From: Unio delphinus
Lineage: Eukaryota; Mollusca; Bivalvia; Unionida; Unionidae
Direction of reading: 5' to 3'
Assembly: GCA_029339505.1 (NCBI GenBank)
Contig: JAQISU010000036.1
Span: forward strand, 8,408,501 to 8,472,500
DNA: 64,000 nt
Both the position numbers and the translations under genes were made by a program. The notes under the pieces were generated by a model, which saw only the letters and a list, made by a program, of their open reading frames with translations, searched no databases and had not been told where the DNA came from. Position 1 is the first letter of the stretch. Every line of letters starts with the position of its first letter. Positions 63,755 to 64,000 of this stretch are shown piece after piece.

Positions 63755-64000
63755 AAATGAAAAGGGGTGATGTAGGGTTCAGCTACTAGGACACTAACCT
63801 AGTATGAAACAGCCACCCTTTAGAAACACCAAGGAAAACAATACCCCGCAAAAAGTAATTGTGTTGTGTGGACATTTTGGGGAAAACATAAGACAGACAG
63901 ACATACATACCTATATACATAGGTAAATGTACATACCTTTGAGGGCAACACGTACACATAAAACACCATCAATAACCACTTGCTCATTACACCATAAATA
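63755..64000. other. Window edge with no recognised gene
   Basis: A short CAGACAGACATACATAC repeat occurs near 63893. Nothing else is recognised. Confidence 0.5.

Overview
The window looks like nuclear DNA of a metazoan. It is AT-rich, packed with microsatellites and minisatellites, littered with decayed retrotransposons, and has no long bacterial-style coding frames. The best guess is a lophotrochozoan, most likely a gastropod mollusc. That rests on a short-exon gene for an amidated neuropeptide-like precursor and on tRNA-derived SINEs that resemble, from memory, elements of abalone-like snails. The placement is an inference and was not checked by any search.

Only one gene can be modelled with confidence. 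It is a two-coding-exon secreted precursor on the plus strand (10512-10780 joined to 12884-12938). It has a signal peptide, a four-cysteine peptide ending in Trp-Gly-Lys-Arg and a second peptide ending in Arg-Tyr-Gly-Lys-Arg. Its intron holds an LTR remnant and an antisense LINE 3' end. Weaker candidates are a short Cys-containing exon near 49054-49150, a minus-strand frame at 63539-63748 that loosely recalls the end of a 7TM receptor, and a minus-strand signal-peptide-like frame at 57877-58182.

Most of the rest is mobile DNA and its debris. Seven 5'-truncated copies of one CR1/L2-like LINE family all have or had an AAT/ATT-type tail (11931, 18055, 32265, 40414, 42496, 45840, 52722). Three other LINE types occur at 7790-9750, 15240-15740 and 24395-25000. 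Two Penelope-like fragments lie at 28700-28995 and 52440-52665. A Ty3/gypsy remnant with LTR-like ends sits at 19743-21700, with related LTR pieces at 11180-11870 and 31205-31668. A separate solo LTR with 9-bp inverted ends lies at 44181-45004. Two tRNA-derived SINE families are present; one copy interrupts a LINE with a 14-bp target duplication and another interrupts a minisatellite.

The other striking layer is tandem repetition. About twenty unrelated minisatellites with periods from 16 to 82 bp occupy the window. The largest are a 26-bp array (29075-31130), a 50-bp array (55470-57870) and a 48-bp array (62050-63175). Where the period is a multiple of three, these arrays create long repetitive open frames that are almost certainly not genes. 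The long gaps between these elements show no recognisable gene.
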